Shown: positions 30,520-40,934 of the stretch, piece by piece
Layout: each line of letters opens with the position of its first letter
How positions within the stretch are numbered: the stretch's first letter is position 1
Assembly (NCBI GenBank): GCA_905221605.1
Contig: CAJNDS010000900.1
Coordinates: 1 to 53,362, forward strand
Source of the DNA: Symbiodinium natans
Lineage: Eukaryota; Sar; Dinophyceae; Suessiales; Symbiodiniaceae
DNA: 53,362 bases
Direction of reading: 5' to 3'
Notes under the pieces: generated by a model
Seen by the model: the letters and a program-made list of their open reading frames with translations, nothing else
Databases searched by the model: none
Told to the model about the DNA's origin: nothing
Position numbers and translations under genes: made by a program

Positions 30520-32559
30520 CTCCGACTTCCTCAGAGGAGAGGGGAACGAGTTTCTGCTCGGCGAGAGAAGCCTTGTAGGCGAGGATGCCGTTGCGGCGGA
30601 GTCCTGCCACCACCCAAGAGTTCTTCTCGTTCCTTTGCCGAAGAGTTGTCTGAGCAGAGACAATGGCCTTCACCATGTCGAGAGGCGAAGCCTGCCAGGG
30701 TTCACGAGAGCCCTGAGCAAGAAGAGCCTGCTGTCCCGAGCTCCTGAGAGACTCCATCTCGGCTCTGCAGAGAGCTTTGAACGACCGAGCATAGTCCGTG
30801 TCAGTTAACTGCAGAGAGGCAGTTAGCTTGGGTGCCAAGAGGCACTGCAGGTGGTTGCTCGCGTAGAGGGACTCTGTTGCAGAGGTCGTCCAGGCCCCCG
30901 CAAAGGCATCTCTCTGATGCAGAGCCACGACAGGGACCTTTGCGAGCTCTTCCTGACTCCATTTGAAGATGATAGAGTCGACATTGGCCGAGGGTTGAGA
31001 CATCACAGAGACTTGCTCGAAGAGAAGAGGGTCCTTGTCGCGAGCCTGACGCCACGAGAGCAGGATCTTCCCGGCGTGCGACTTCGCAGAGCGGACCACC
31101 TGCTTGCCCTTCCAAGAGAAAGACTCCTCCACAATGAAGCGACCAGAGCTATCAATGTTGGAGAGCCTGGCGTGGACACCATGCACCACAATGAGTCCTG
31201 GAAGAACCGCGCCAGAGAGCTGGGCTTGAGGTTTGGAGGTGCAGAGGCCATAGAGAGCTTGGCGCGCCTCGTAGGTGATGCGGTATCTCGAGTGCTGGTC
31301 CTCCTTGAGAGCCCTCTTTTGCCCTTGGCCAGAGGAAGCTTTTGCCTTGGCAGAGGGCTTCGCAGCCTCGAAAGATGGCAAAGATTTGCCTCTTTGCTCC
31401 AGAGAGGCTTGGTGTGCAACCTCCAGATTGTGGCGGAGCTCTGCTTGAGAGCACGGCTGCCGTTCCCAAGAGGCAAAGAGCTCTCGCTCCTGTCCACTCT
31501 TCACCCACAGAGGTATCTGGTCGGAGAAAAGGCAGACCAGGTTCTCCACAGAGTCCCGGAACTTCTTGGGAGCGATGACCTTCTCAGAGAGCTCCTCGAG
31601 ATCCGAGAAGGCAGCAACCCAGAGCATGCGGTCAAAGCTCTGGTACGTCAGAGCAGCTCGGACTCGCTCTTCTTCAGCTGAGAGCTTGGTTGTGAGGTCA
31701 GGCACGAGGAGAGAGCAGCCCAGCTTGTGGAGGAGCTGGCGGAGCCTGTTCTTGCCAGAGTCCTTGGAGACAGAGTCAAGAGCCGCCTGGCCTCGCTGTC
31801 TTAAGAGCTCGTACTTAGAGCGTTCCGCTGAGTCCAAGGCAGAGTCTGCTAGAGTTCGAAGGCGCAAGAGTTCTTCCTCCATGAGAACCTGCCACTTAGA
31901 CAAGAGAACTCTTCTGGTCACAGTGTGACCATAGGCTCTCTGCTCCTCGAACCAGAGCTTCAGAGAGAGAGTCACTTGCGGGAAGAGCTCCTTCTTGCCA
32001 CCACCAGGGCGGCGAAAGCCGCGAAAGCGCCGGTCAGAGGCGGTCTTTCGAGTGCCTTTGCTTGCAGAGTGCTTCTCCGGGTTCAAGCTGAGCCGTCGCT
32101 TTTTCACTAGAGCTTCGGTGCTGTCGTGGTCTGCCCAGAGCTTCTGCACGGTTTTTCTTGCGAGGCCCAGCTTCTTGGACATGGCAGCCACAAAGTCCCT
32201 GTCAGAGGCAAAAGCAGGCCTCTCTGCCAGCATCTGACGAGAGATGCGGACCCTGACAGCCAAAGGTCGCTCACGTCGGCGAACGCGCTTTTGAGAGCCG
32301 ACGTTCCGAGGTCGGCCACCACTCAAGCGGCGCTTCTTGCTTTCTGCAGCACTTCGCATGCGAGCAAGAGCCTCTTCAGACTGTGCAGAGAGTTCCGGCT
32401 GCAACTGTCGACGAGCTTCCTCAGCAGCAGCCTCGACGAGCAACTGTCGCATGGTATGCGAGAGTGGTCTATGAGGCGGGTTTGTCCGGGGTGGTAGAGC
32501 TGGCTCCAAAGCTGCTGGGTGCTGGGGCGCGAAGAACCTCAACAGAGTCGGCTGGAGTC
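30520..32559 (-). CDS. Transposon gene, DDE-transposase-like exon with helix-turn-helix motifs
   Basis: An open frame starts after a CTTCTGACAG acceptor (32560), with the first in-frame ATG near 32453. It is basic at the N-terminus (SKKRRLSGGRPRN, KRVRRRERP). It then shows helix-turn-helix-like SKKLGLARKTVQKLWADHD and a CENP-B/pogo-like block SLKLWFEEQRAYGHTVTRRV. Candidate acidic catalytic residues are FSDQIPLW, LHQRDAFAGAW and LQLTDTDYARSFK. The layout (basic HTH, CENP-B-like helix, D-x-x-P-L, later D motifs) suggests a Tc1/mariner-pogo-like DDE transposase. This is inferred from motif appearance; family membership needs alignment. The gene continues into the Lys-rich, Ulp1 and Cys-rich exons. 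Confidence 0.7.
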
Positions 32560-32591
32560 CTGTCAGAAGCAAATTAGCATTGAAATTCAAG

Positions 32592-32667
32592 AGTTGGTTT
32601 GGCCTAATGGTTAAGGCGTCAACCTCATAATCCCAAAGGTCGCCGGTTCGAACCCCACCCCCTGCAT
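32592..32667 (+). tRNA. tRNA-like sequence (CAT anticodon region), degenerate; SINE head candidate
   Basis: A perfect A box (TGGCCTAATGG, 32600-32610) and B box (GGTTCGAACCC, 32645-32655) are spaced as in a tRNA, with CTCATAA in the anticodon-loop position. The anticodon, T and acceptor stems do not pair properly, so a functional tRNA is unlikely. The T-arm segment CGGTTCGAACCCCACC is duplicated at 32673-32690, and a fragment of the 284-bp repeat follows. It is best read as a tRNA-derived element with an internal RNA polymerase III promoter. Confidence 0.55.
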
Positions 32668-32698
32668 CTTGCCCGGTTCGAACCCCACCCCCTGCACT

Positions 32699-32812
32699 AG
32701 CTTCATTTTGCCGATCTCTTGAACCGGCTCCAGGCTCAGAAATCCTGATCTTCGTGGCTGACCGAAAAGCATCGATTTCTTCTTAAAATCCTTCTAAAAA
32801 ACAGCTCCCGAA

Positions 32813-32814
<2 letters not shown>
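32699..32814 (+). repeat. Isolated fragment of the 284-bp repeat
   Basis: This segment from AGCTTCATTTTGCCGATCTC to AACAGCTCCCGAACA is nearly identical to part of each unit of the array at 34422-35553. It is joined on one side to the tRNA-like sequence and on the other to a TAG array. Confidence 0.85.
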
Positions 32815-33280
<466 letters not shown>

Positions 33281-33401
33281 GCAGTACTAGCAGTTGGCTG
33301 CGGGGAGATTGAAAACAAAAAGCTGGGGTTGACGCTCGAGGCCGTGCCGGTTGGCTTGTTGGAGGCGTCTGGCTGTTGCCTGCAGCAGGACAGAAGCTGC
33401 A

Positions 33402-33467
33402 CCACTAGACTAAATCGACCCTGAGTGGCAAGGCCCATTGCTCTGCAGGGTTGATTTTGTCTAGTGG
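33402..33467. repeat. Inverted repeat with 22-nt arms
   Basis: CCACTAGACTAAATCGACCCTG (33402-33423) pairs with 33446-33467 at 20 of 22 positions, with a 22-nt loop. It could form a stable hairpin RNA. It lies in otherwise unassigned sequence. Confidence 0.75.
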
Positions 33468-33479
33468 CACTTGTCTCGC

Positions 33480-34004
33480 CCCCCTGCAGGTCGGATGCAC
33501 CTTCAGGCGAAGCAGCCGTGCAAGTCCTGAAGGCGTTCTTTTTTTGTTGTTGTGAGCAGTAGTAGCAGGAGCAACTAGCCCGAGAACAGAAGCAGTGAGT
33601 AGCAGCAGCAGCAGCAGAAGCACTAGCAGGACTAGCCGAAGCAGTAGCAGGAGCAGTGGCAGGTAGCAGTACCAGATCGCTGCAGGCATGATACAGCATG
33701 CTTGATTACAAATGTTCTACCAGCAGTTTCTTACTTTGAAGCTGTCTGTCAACAAACTGGCTTCGGGCTGAGCAGGTCGGCTTCAACGGAAAGGGCGGGC
33801 ACGATTCAACAGCCCTGCCATTGAAGAAAGAGTGTCTGCAACCCTTATCGATGACTTGCTGCCGGAGGAGTTCGTGCACTTGGCAGAAACACTTGCCACA
33901 TATGGCCAGTTGGGCCTAATACGAGCAAGAGATGGATCGTGACGAGCAAGCTGACTGCATGAGTTGTAAAACCCTAATTAAGTAAAGCCCTAAACCCTAA
34001 CGAA
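33480..34004. other. Unassigned sequence with AGC/AGT-rich tract
   Basis: An AGC/AGT trinucleotide-rich tract (33556-33670) is followed by about 330 nt of unique sequence. The plus strand has a short coding-like stretch near 33820-33930, but no recognisable motif or boundary. Nothing is called. Confidence 0.4.
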
Positions 34005-34366
<362 letters not shown>

Positions 34367-34421
34367 AGAAAAATGAGTTTAAAAAACAACAACAGAAGCT
34401 CCTAAAAGCACACTGGGAGCA

Positions 34422-35553
34422 GGCTACTCCCCACGAGGCCTCGAAATCGTAATAATAAAGGCTGACAGTAATAAAGTCCGGCGAACGGGGCGATGCCGGT
34501 CTGGGACTCTCTTCCATCAGCAAGCCTCTTTGGCTACTTACTGACAGCAGTCCAGACCGAGCCCAATGTGGGGCAGCCCAGCTTCATTTTGCCGATCTCT
34601 TGAACCGGCTCCAGGCTCAGAAATCCTGATCTTCGTGGCTGACCGAAAAGCATCGATTTCTTCTTGAAATCCTTCTAAAAAACAGCTCCCGAACAAATCC
34701 GCCAAGGCTACCCCCCACGAGGCCTCGAAATCGTAATAATAAAGGGTGACATTAATAAAGTCCGGCGAACGGGGCGATGCCGGTCTGGGACTCTCTTCCA
34801 TCAGCAAGCCTCTTTGGCTACTTACTGACAGCAATCCAGACCGAGCCCAATGTGGGGCAGCCCAGCTTCATTTTGCCGATCTCTTGAACCGGCTCCAGGC
34901 TCAGAAATCCTGGTCTTCGTGGCTGACCGAAAAGCATCGATTTCTTCTTAAAATCCTTCTAAAAAACAGCTCCCGAACAAATCCGCCAAGGCTACTCCCC
35001 ACGAGGCCTCGAAATCGTAATAATAAAGGGTGACATTAATAAAGTCCGGCGAACGGGGCGATGCCGGTCTGGGACTCTCTTCCATCAGCAAGCCTCTTTG
35101 GCTACTTACTGACAGCAATCCAGACCGAGCCCAATGTGGGGCAGCCCAGCTTCATTTTGCCGATCTCTTGAACCGGCTCCAGGCTCAGAAATCCTGATCT
35201 TCGTGGCTGACCGAAAAGCATCGATTTCTTCTTAAAATCCTTCTACAAAACAGCTCCCGAACAAATCCGCCAAGGCTACTCCCCACGAGGCCTCGAAATC
35301 GTAATAATAAAGGGTGACATTAATAAAGTCCGGCGAACGGGGCGATGCCGGTCTGGGACTCTCTTCCATCAGCAAGCCTCTTTGGCTACTTACTGACAGC
35401 AATCCAGACCGAGCCCAATGTGGGGCAGCCCAGCTTCATTTTGCCGATCTCTTGAACCGGCTCCAGGCTCAGGCGATGCCGGTCTGGGACTCTCTTCCAT
35501 CAGCAATCCTCTTTGGCTACTTACTGACAGCAATCCAGACCGAGCCCAATGTG
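34422..35553 (+). repeat. 284-bp tandem repeat, three and a half units
   Basis: Units start at 34422, 34706, 34990 and 35274 (each beginning GGCTAC(T/C)CCCCACGAGG), an exact 284-nt period with about 1-2% divergence. The last unit breaks at about 35471 and restarts 131 nt early, leaving a truncated copy ending at 35553. Open frames of about 95 codons occur on both strands but 284 is not a multiple of three and stops differ between units, so coding is doubtful. A partial copy lies at 32699-32814. Confidence 0.92.
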
Positions 35554-35571
35554 GGATGCACCGGGGAGCAA

Positions 35572-35670
35572 GAAGCTGATCGTGGAGGTCATGATCGCTC
35601 CGGGCTTTGAACCCAGGACCATCAGCTTTGAAGGGCGTGAGTTTAACCATGAACTCCACGATCAGCTTTC
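35572..35670 (-). repeat. Inverted-repeat element enclosing a tRNA-like B box
   Basis: GAAGCTGATCGTGGAGG and CTCCACGATCAGCTTTC form 15-nt inverted arms around a core. On the minus strand the core contains GGTTCAAAGCC (a B-box match) and a D-arm-like GAGTTCATGGTTAAACTC. Possibly another tRNA-derived element. Confidence 0.5.
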
Positions 35671-35718
35671 AGCCCGACCCCCCCAGACCCAGACCCCCCT
35701 CAGACCCAGACCCCCCCA

Positions 35719-35873
<155 letters not shown>

Positions 35874-36052
35874 AGCAATTGTAATAGTCGTCGTAGTTGT
35901 TGCTGAATCCAAATAAAAGAAGTGGAAAGAAAAAGACCTGGCAAGACTGATATTTGTGCAAAACATAGCAACAAGATTTGGTCCTGGAGCTTTACTCGGA
36001 GAGCTTGAAGAGCTGGCTGCCACCACTGCTGCCCCAAGACCACAAGAAGAGC

Positions 36053-36195
36053 TCACAGAAGCGGGTGAGCTTCATGGGAGGGCTGGTCCTCATCAGAGGA
36101 GTGACCGACAGCTGCCATCAGGCAGCCCAAAAGGAAAAACACGAGCTGGAGGATCTCATCAATCAGAGCCCAAAAAGCGAGCAGTTTGCCCACCC
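36053..36195 (-). CDS. Putative 3' exon with hydrophobic helix
   Basis: The minus strand reads LLAFWALIDEILQLVFFLLG then CLMAAVGHSSDEDQPSHEAH and stops at TGA 36055-36053. The hydrophobic run could be a membrane span followed by an acidic tail. It may be the end of the gene that starts at 36690, with the tRNA-like element in the intervening intron. Boundaries approximate. Confidence 0.45.
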
Positions 36196-36203
36196 ATGAA
36201 ATG

Positions 36204-36276
36204 TTGGGGGGGGGATTCGAGCTGTGTACCAACCGGTCTTCAGAGATGCCGCCTCAGCCACTAGGCTACAAATGTT
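36204..36276 (-). tRNA. tRNA-like sequence on minus strand, SINE head candidate
   Basis: The minus strand has a perfect A box (TAGCCTAGTGG, 36268-36258) and a B-box-like AGCTCGAATCC (36223-36213), separated by the same 34 nt as in the tRNA-like sequence at 32.6 kb. Stems are imperfect, so this is a tRNA-derived element rather than a working tRNA. It is probably intronic. Confidence 0.5.
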
Positions 36277-36381
36277 GTTAGATCACAGCTTCCGAGATCC
36301 TTTTTGCCTTGTTTGCAGAGAAACAGCCAGACTCAGCACGTGGCAGTTTCTGCTCAGAGATGCTGGCCCACGAGTCGCAGC

Positions 36382-36690
36382 TTACGAATCCGAGCTCTTC
36401 TTGTCAGAGCCCTCCGAGCTCTTTTTCACACAGCACTCAGAGCTCCTCTTCTGCGTGGCCCCACCACCCAAGATCAAGGTTGTAGAGGTGGAAGCAGAGC
36501 AAACGGAGGCACCGTCCAACTCAGAGACCGCTTCACTCTCAGCGTGGTCCAAAGACTGCGCTTTGAAAGAGGGTTTCTTGTGCAACAGAGCTTTCGCAAA
36601 TGGAGCCTTCCGAGCGGGCACTTTCGTAGAAGAAGAAGAACACGAAGAGGCGGGTCGAGACTTCTTCATTGCAGAGGCGGGCTTCTTCAT
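36382..36690 (-). CDS. First exon of a gene with K/R-P-A-S-rich N-terminus
   Basis: An ATG at 36690 opens a frame reading MKKPASAMKKSRPASSCSSS, a basic Ser/Lys-rich segment, then an acidic patch and a closing Ser/Lys-rich part. The frame likely ends at a GTAAGC donor near 36386 rather than at the following stop. MKKPA-type starts are common in dinoflagellate proteins and look like nuclear localisation signals. A similar start occurs at 37562, so the two genes may be related. Function unknown. Confidence 0.5.
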   Translation of the reverse strand: MKKPASAMKKSRPASSCSSSSTKVPARKAPFAKALLHKKPSFKAQSLDHAESEAVSELDGASVCSASTSTTLILGGGATQKRSSECCVKKSSEGSDKKSSDS

Positions 36691-36821
36691 GGCTCTGCGA
36701 TTTCGTTGAGGCGTGCCGAAAGCCTACGACTGCTGAGCATCAAAAGCTTCGAGCAGAGTTGCAGAGCTCACAAGGCTTCCAAAAGCTTCGAGCACATGAC
36801 TGCGAAAAGCACTTCTCAGAG

Positions 36822-37116
<295 letters not shown>

Positions 37117-37241
37117 TACTCCCAGTAATTAATTTACTAGCAGTGCAGAGGAATGGCCAGGCACAAGAGTGCAAGAGAGCACTCGACACCGAAGATATTC
37201 TTTTTGGGCTCAGAGCTTGGCAAGTCGGAGAGTTGGCCTTC

Positions 37242-37562
37242 TCATGCATCGAGAATTGCGTTCACAGCAGAGAGTGCCCTGTCGGCATCTCTGAGCCAAG
37301 CTTGTTGAGCTGGGCTCAGAGCGTGCCCGATAGGGATGAAAAGAGCTGGTGCATGGAGCCTCACTTCCTCAAGGAGCTCAGAACTGGAAGAGCCATCAGA
37401 ATGAGACCCCTCCTGCGCAGAGTGGGTCGTGCCCTGTTGCTCAGAGTCGGTCGGGCCCTCCTGAGCAGAGTCGATCGTGCCCTCTTGCAGAGAGATGGTC
37501 GTCGGCTTCTTGCGAGGCTGCGAAGAGGCGGGCCGAGCAATGCAAGAGGCGGGTCGTTTCAT
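37242..37562 (-). CDS. First exon of a second K/R-P-A-S-rich gene
   Basis: An ATG at 37562 starts MKRPASCIARPASSQPRKKP, followed by a Ser/Glu/Gln-rich acidic segment with near-repeats (EGTIDSAQEGPTDSEQQGT), then a helical end containing FIPIGHALSPAQQAWLRDAD and RALSAVNAIL. The frame closes at 37244; a donor may lie just before. CTCT is frequent on the coding strand, as in neighbouring genes. The family A element at 37653 lies just upstream. Confidence 0.5.
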   Translation of the reverse strand: MKRPASCIARPASSQPRKKPTTISLQEGTIDSAQEGPTDSEQQGTTHSAQEGSHSDGSSSSELLEEVRLHAPALFIPIGHALSPAQQAWLRDADRALSAVNAILDA

Positions 37563-37652
37563 GAGCGAACAAAGGTCGAGAGGGGCTACGACTGCCAAAA
37601 CTCAGAAGATAACCTGCAGAAAGCACATGTCAGAGGTTTGCTCAAGCTTTGC

Positions 37653-37780
37653 TTGGAGGTTCATGGTAAATACTTACTGACCACTTATAAGTCCCGACTT
37701 ATTTAATTAGTGTGATTATAAGTACAGTCATAAGTACAGTTATAACTGGTCAGTAATTAAGTACCATGAACCTCCAAGTA
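37653..37780. mobile_element. Family A inverted-repeat element, copy 3
   Basis: Ends CTTGGAGGTTCATGGTA and TACCATGAACCTCCAAG are inverted. Complementarity extends about 40 nt inward (ACTTACTGACCACTTAT against ATAACTGGTCAGTAAT). The 128-nt unit separates two CTCT-rich, coding-like minus-strand segments, and in that orientation it ends in CCAAG, which could serve as an acceptor AG. It could therefore be a complete intron, though the donor was not identified. Confidence 0.75.
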
Positions 37781-37784
37781 GACA

Positions 37785-38427
37785 GGGCTGCAATGAGAGA
37801 AAGGCACTTGTTTCTTTCGCACGAGCACAGAGAGTCGTGCTTGCACAGTCTCAGCTCGCCGGCTCTGAGGCTTGAGGTTTACTTAGAGCCTGACTTAGGG
37901 CTGGAGGGCTACTCAGGTGTTCTGGAGAAACTCTAACTAGGCTTGAGGGGTGCTTAAAAAAATGAAAACCCAATTAAACCCTGTCAACAGCAACCCCAAT
38001 CCCCCCAAATTATATTTTGTTTAGGGTTTTCTTCCCTAAACCCTAAACCCTAAACCCTAAACCCTAAACCCTAAACCCTAAACCCTAAACCCTAAACCCT
38101 AAACCCTAAACCCTGGGTTTTAAGTTTAGGGTTACGGCCTCAAGCCGAGCCACTGAGCGAGAGAGCAACAAAAAACGCCTCCGGAGAGGCCACAGGTCCA
38201 TGCTCCGAGGCTTCAGAGAGCATTGAGAGCTTACCCTAAGTAACCCTAAACCCTAAACAGGTTTAGGGTTTGGGGCTTAGGGTAATTAGTAATTAGGGTT
38301 TAGGGTTTAGGGTTTGAGGGCTTAAGGTTTGATTAGGGTTTAGGGTTTAGGGATAAGGGTTTAGGGTTTAGGTTTTAGGGTTTAGGGTTCAACCCAAAGC
38401 CCTAGAGAAGCCGAGCAAGAGGATCCT
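37785..38427. other. Spacer with telomere-like blocks and two coding-like islands
   Basis: Coding-like minus-strand islands occur at about 37865-37785 (PQSRRAETVQARLSVLVRKK) and 38235-38155 (KLSMLSEASEHGPVASPEAF). They are separated by a 13-unit CCCTAAA block (38035-38115), with further TTTAGGG blocks up to 38390. The islands show the CTCT signature of neighbouring exons and may be exons of the gene at 37.2-37.6 kb or a separate one. Confidence 0.4.
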
Positions 38428-38857
38428 TCACTCCTGAGCTGCCTCAGAGGCTGGCACAGAGGCTGGCACAGAGGCTGGCACAGAGGCTCCAGCCGGATCA
38501 GAGCCTTCCGCTGGAGCATCTTCACTTGGCTCAGAGGCTTCAGCAGGCTGGTGAGAGCGATAGCGGTCAGGTGCCACAGAGCTCAGACGCAGAGCTCGGC
38601 GAAGAGTGTCTGCGCGGACCAAATCCACCTGGGAGATGGCAGAGTTGGACTAAAAGATGCCTACCTAAACCCTAAACCTTAAACCCTGACGAAACCCTAC
38701 TTGGAGGTTCACGGTACTGAGTAACTAATTATAACTGTACTTATAAAAGGGGCGTATAAGTGGGCTAGAAGTAATTGCAGTTATACATAGCTACTAAGTA
38801 CCATGAATCTCCAAGTACACCCTGGTTTAACTAACCCTAAACCTTCAACCGTAAACC

Positions 38858-38896
<39 letters not shown>

Positions 38897-40348
38897 ACCC
38901 TAAACACATAACTAAACCCATACTGAATTCTAATATAGAGCCAGGACACAGAGTGCACCAGAGGGCTCCAGGCTAGGCCAGAGTGCCGGGCATACCTGGG
39001 ATTGTGTGGGGCTTACTTAGTCAAGAGGGAAACCCCTCATTAAGAGCCTTCATTACACCTAAAAAAGCCCTGCCAAACCTGTCGAGAGGCTCTGCATGAT
39101 AAGAGAGATGTGACAGAGTCCGCTGCTCACGGCAGAGCAGATACGTCTTGAGAAGGCTCCTGCCCTCAAAGAGCTGCTCCACCGACTCGCGCGAGAGGAG
39201 CCCTGACCTTATTTAGGGATTATTAGAGTTTCATATGGGTTTACTTAGGGTTCAGGGTTCAAGGGTTTAAGTAGGGCTCAGGGCTCAGGGATTAGATAGG
39301 GTTTAGTTAGGGTTTAGACTTAATTAGAGTGCGGACTTTAGGGTTTAGGGTTTAGGGTTTAGGGTTTAGGGTTTAGGGTTTAGGGTTTAGGGTTTAGGGT
39401 TTAGGGTAAGGGCTAGGGACACGAAGAGACAAGGAGCTCGTCCCAGAGCCAGGCAATGCTCAGAGAGATCTCCCCCAGCTGCTCATCGCTGAGAGCCCGG
39501 TCCTCACGGGAGCCGGCTAATTACTAATTAAGCCTTAAGCACCCTCAACCCTCAACCCTAATTCAACCCTCAACCCTCAACCCTGAACCGCAATAAAACC
39601 CTTATTAAACCCTTAACCCTATAACCTAATTATAATTAAGCCATATGCCCTCCCCCGTCTCCTCCTCAGAGTGCAGCATGGACCAGATCATCTCCACCGA
39701 GAGTCGCCAGGTCACAGAGAGACCTCAAGTTGAAAATTAATTAACCCTCAATCAACCACAAAACCCTAATTACCCTAATAATTAAACCCCTCATTACAAA
39801 AAACCCTGCTCCACCAAGCCAGTCGCAGACCGCCGTCCAGAGATCCTGCCCCTCAGAGCCCTGCCGAAAGAGGAGGAGAGAGGCCAGCACTTCTTGCACC
39901 CAGCTGCAGGGCCGGTTCATTTGAGCCCTCCCCTAATTAAAACCTAAACCCTCACTAAACCCTAACCCTAAACCCTAAACCCTAAATCCTAAACCCTAAA
40001 CCCTGAACTAAACCTAAACCCTCAACCCACCATAATTAGTTACCCAAAGAGCCTCCACAGAGTGCTTCGCGTGGAGCGCAGAGAGCGTCGCAGCCACCCT
40101 GTAGAGTCGCTCTCCCTGGCGTAGTCGGAGAGCGCCTTGAAGAGCTGCCTGGGCTGAGGTTAGGGGGGGGGAAATACACGTTCATTAATTAGGGGTTAAT
40201 CAAACCCTAATTAGTTAGACCCTAATTAATTGGTTAGGTAATTAAAACCATAGTTAAACCCTAAACCCTAATTAAACCCTAACTACAGACAGCAGAGGCA
40301 CTCCTCTGCGAGAGCCACGCCCGAGAGGTCCTCGTTGCCAGTGGCCAT
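38428..40348 (-). CDS. Eight-exon gene of unknown function, 275 aa
   Basis: All exon joins could be resolved by phase: 40348-40291, 40153-40044, 39932-39815, 39723-39649, 39516-39421, 39202-39079, 38995-38950 and 38628-38428. They total 828 nt, a multiple of three, from an ATG to a TGA with no internal stop. Donors are GT except a GC after 39649; every acceptor is AG. The protein begins MATGNEDLSGVALAEECLCS. It is largely helical (QAALQGALRLRQGERLYRVA; NRPCSWVQEVLASLLLFRQG; LSRESVEQLFEGRSLLKTYL) and ends in an acidic Ala/Pro/Ser-rich tail with VPAS repeats. I recognise no domain. Introns are mainly TTTAGGG or AATTAG-rich. The exons carry CTCT about every 16-20 nt while the introns lack it. 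The upstream sequence (40360-40500) is also CTCT-rich and may be 5' UTR or another exon. Confidence 0.75.
38455..38492 (-). repeat. 12-bp in-frame minisatellite (VPAS repeats)
   Basis: GAGGCTGGCACA is repeated three times on + and encodes consecutive Val-Pro-Ala-Ser units in the acidic tail of the 275-aa protein. Confidence 0.85.
38698..38817. mobile_element. Family A inverted-repeat element, copy 4, inside an intron
   Basis: TACTTGGAGGTTCACGGTAC and GTACCATGAATCTCCAAGTA are inverted ends, with AACTAATTATAACTG paired inward to CAGTTATACATAG. The 120-nt element lies wholly within the last intron (38949-38629) of the 275-aa gene and is surrounded by telomere-like units. Confidence 0.75.
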
Positions 40349-40500
40349 GACGAAGAACTCCTTTGGAGTGAGGGATCATACAATAATTAAAAGAGAATGC
40401 TCATCAAAAGAACAAAAAAGAGCATTCCAATTCAGAAGAGCTTCAAAAGCAGAGAGGGTGGCGCAAAGCGAGAGCTGGAGGCACAAAAGAGCTGCTGAAT

Positions 40501-40931
<431 letters not shown>

Positions 40932-40934
40932 CCC

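Noticed and set aside
28775-31681. Plus-strand open frames of 270-400 codons opposite the transposase/Ulp1 gene
   Set aside because: They lack domain motifs and mirror the GC-rich minus-strand gene, whose Ulp1 active site and splice phases identify the true strand.
32592-32667. Functional initiator or elongator tRNA-Met
   Set aside because: A and B boxes and CAT are present, but anticodon, T and acceptor stems do not pair and there is no matching 3' half.
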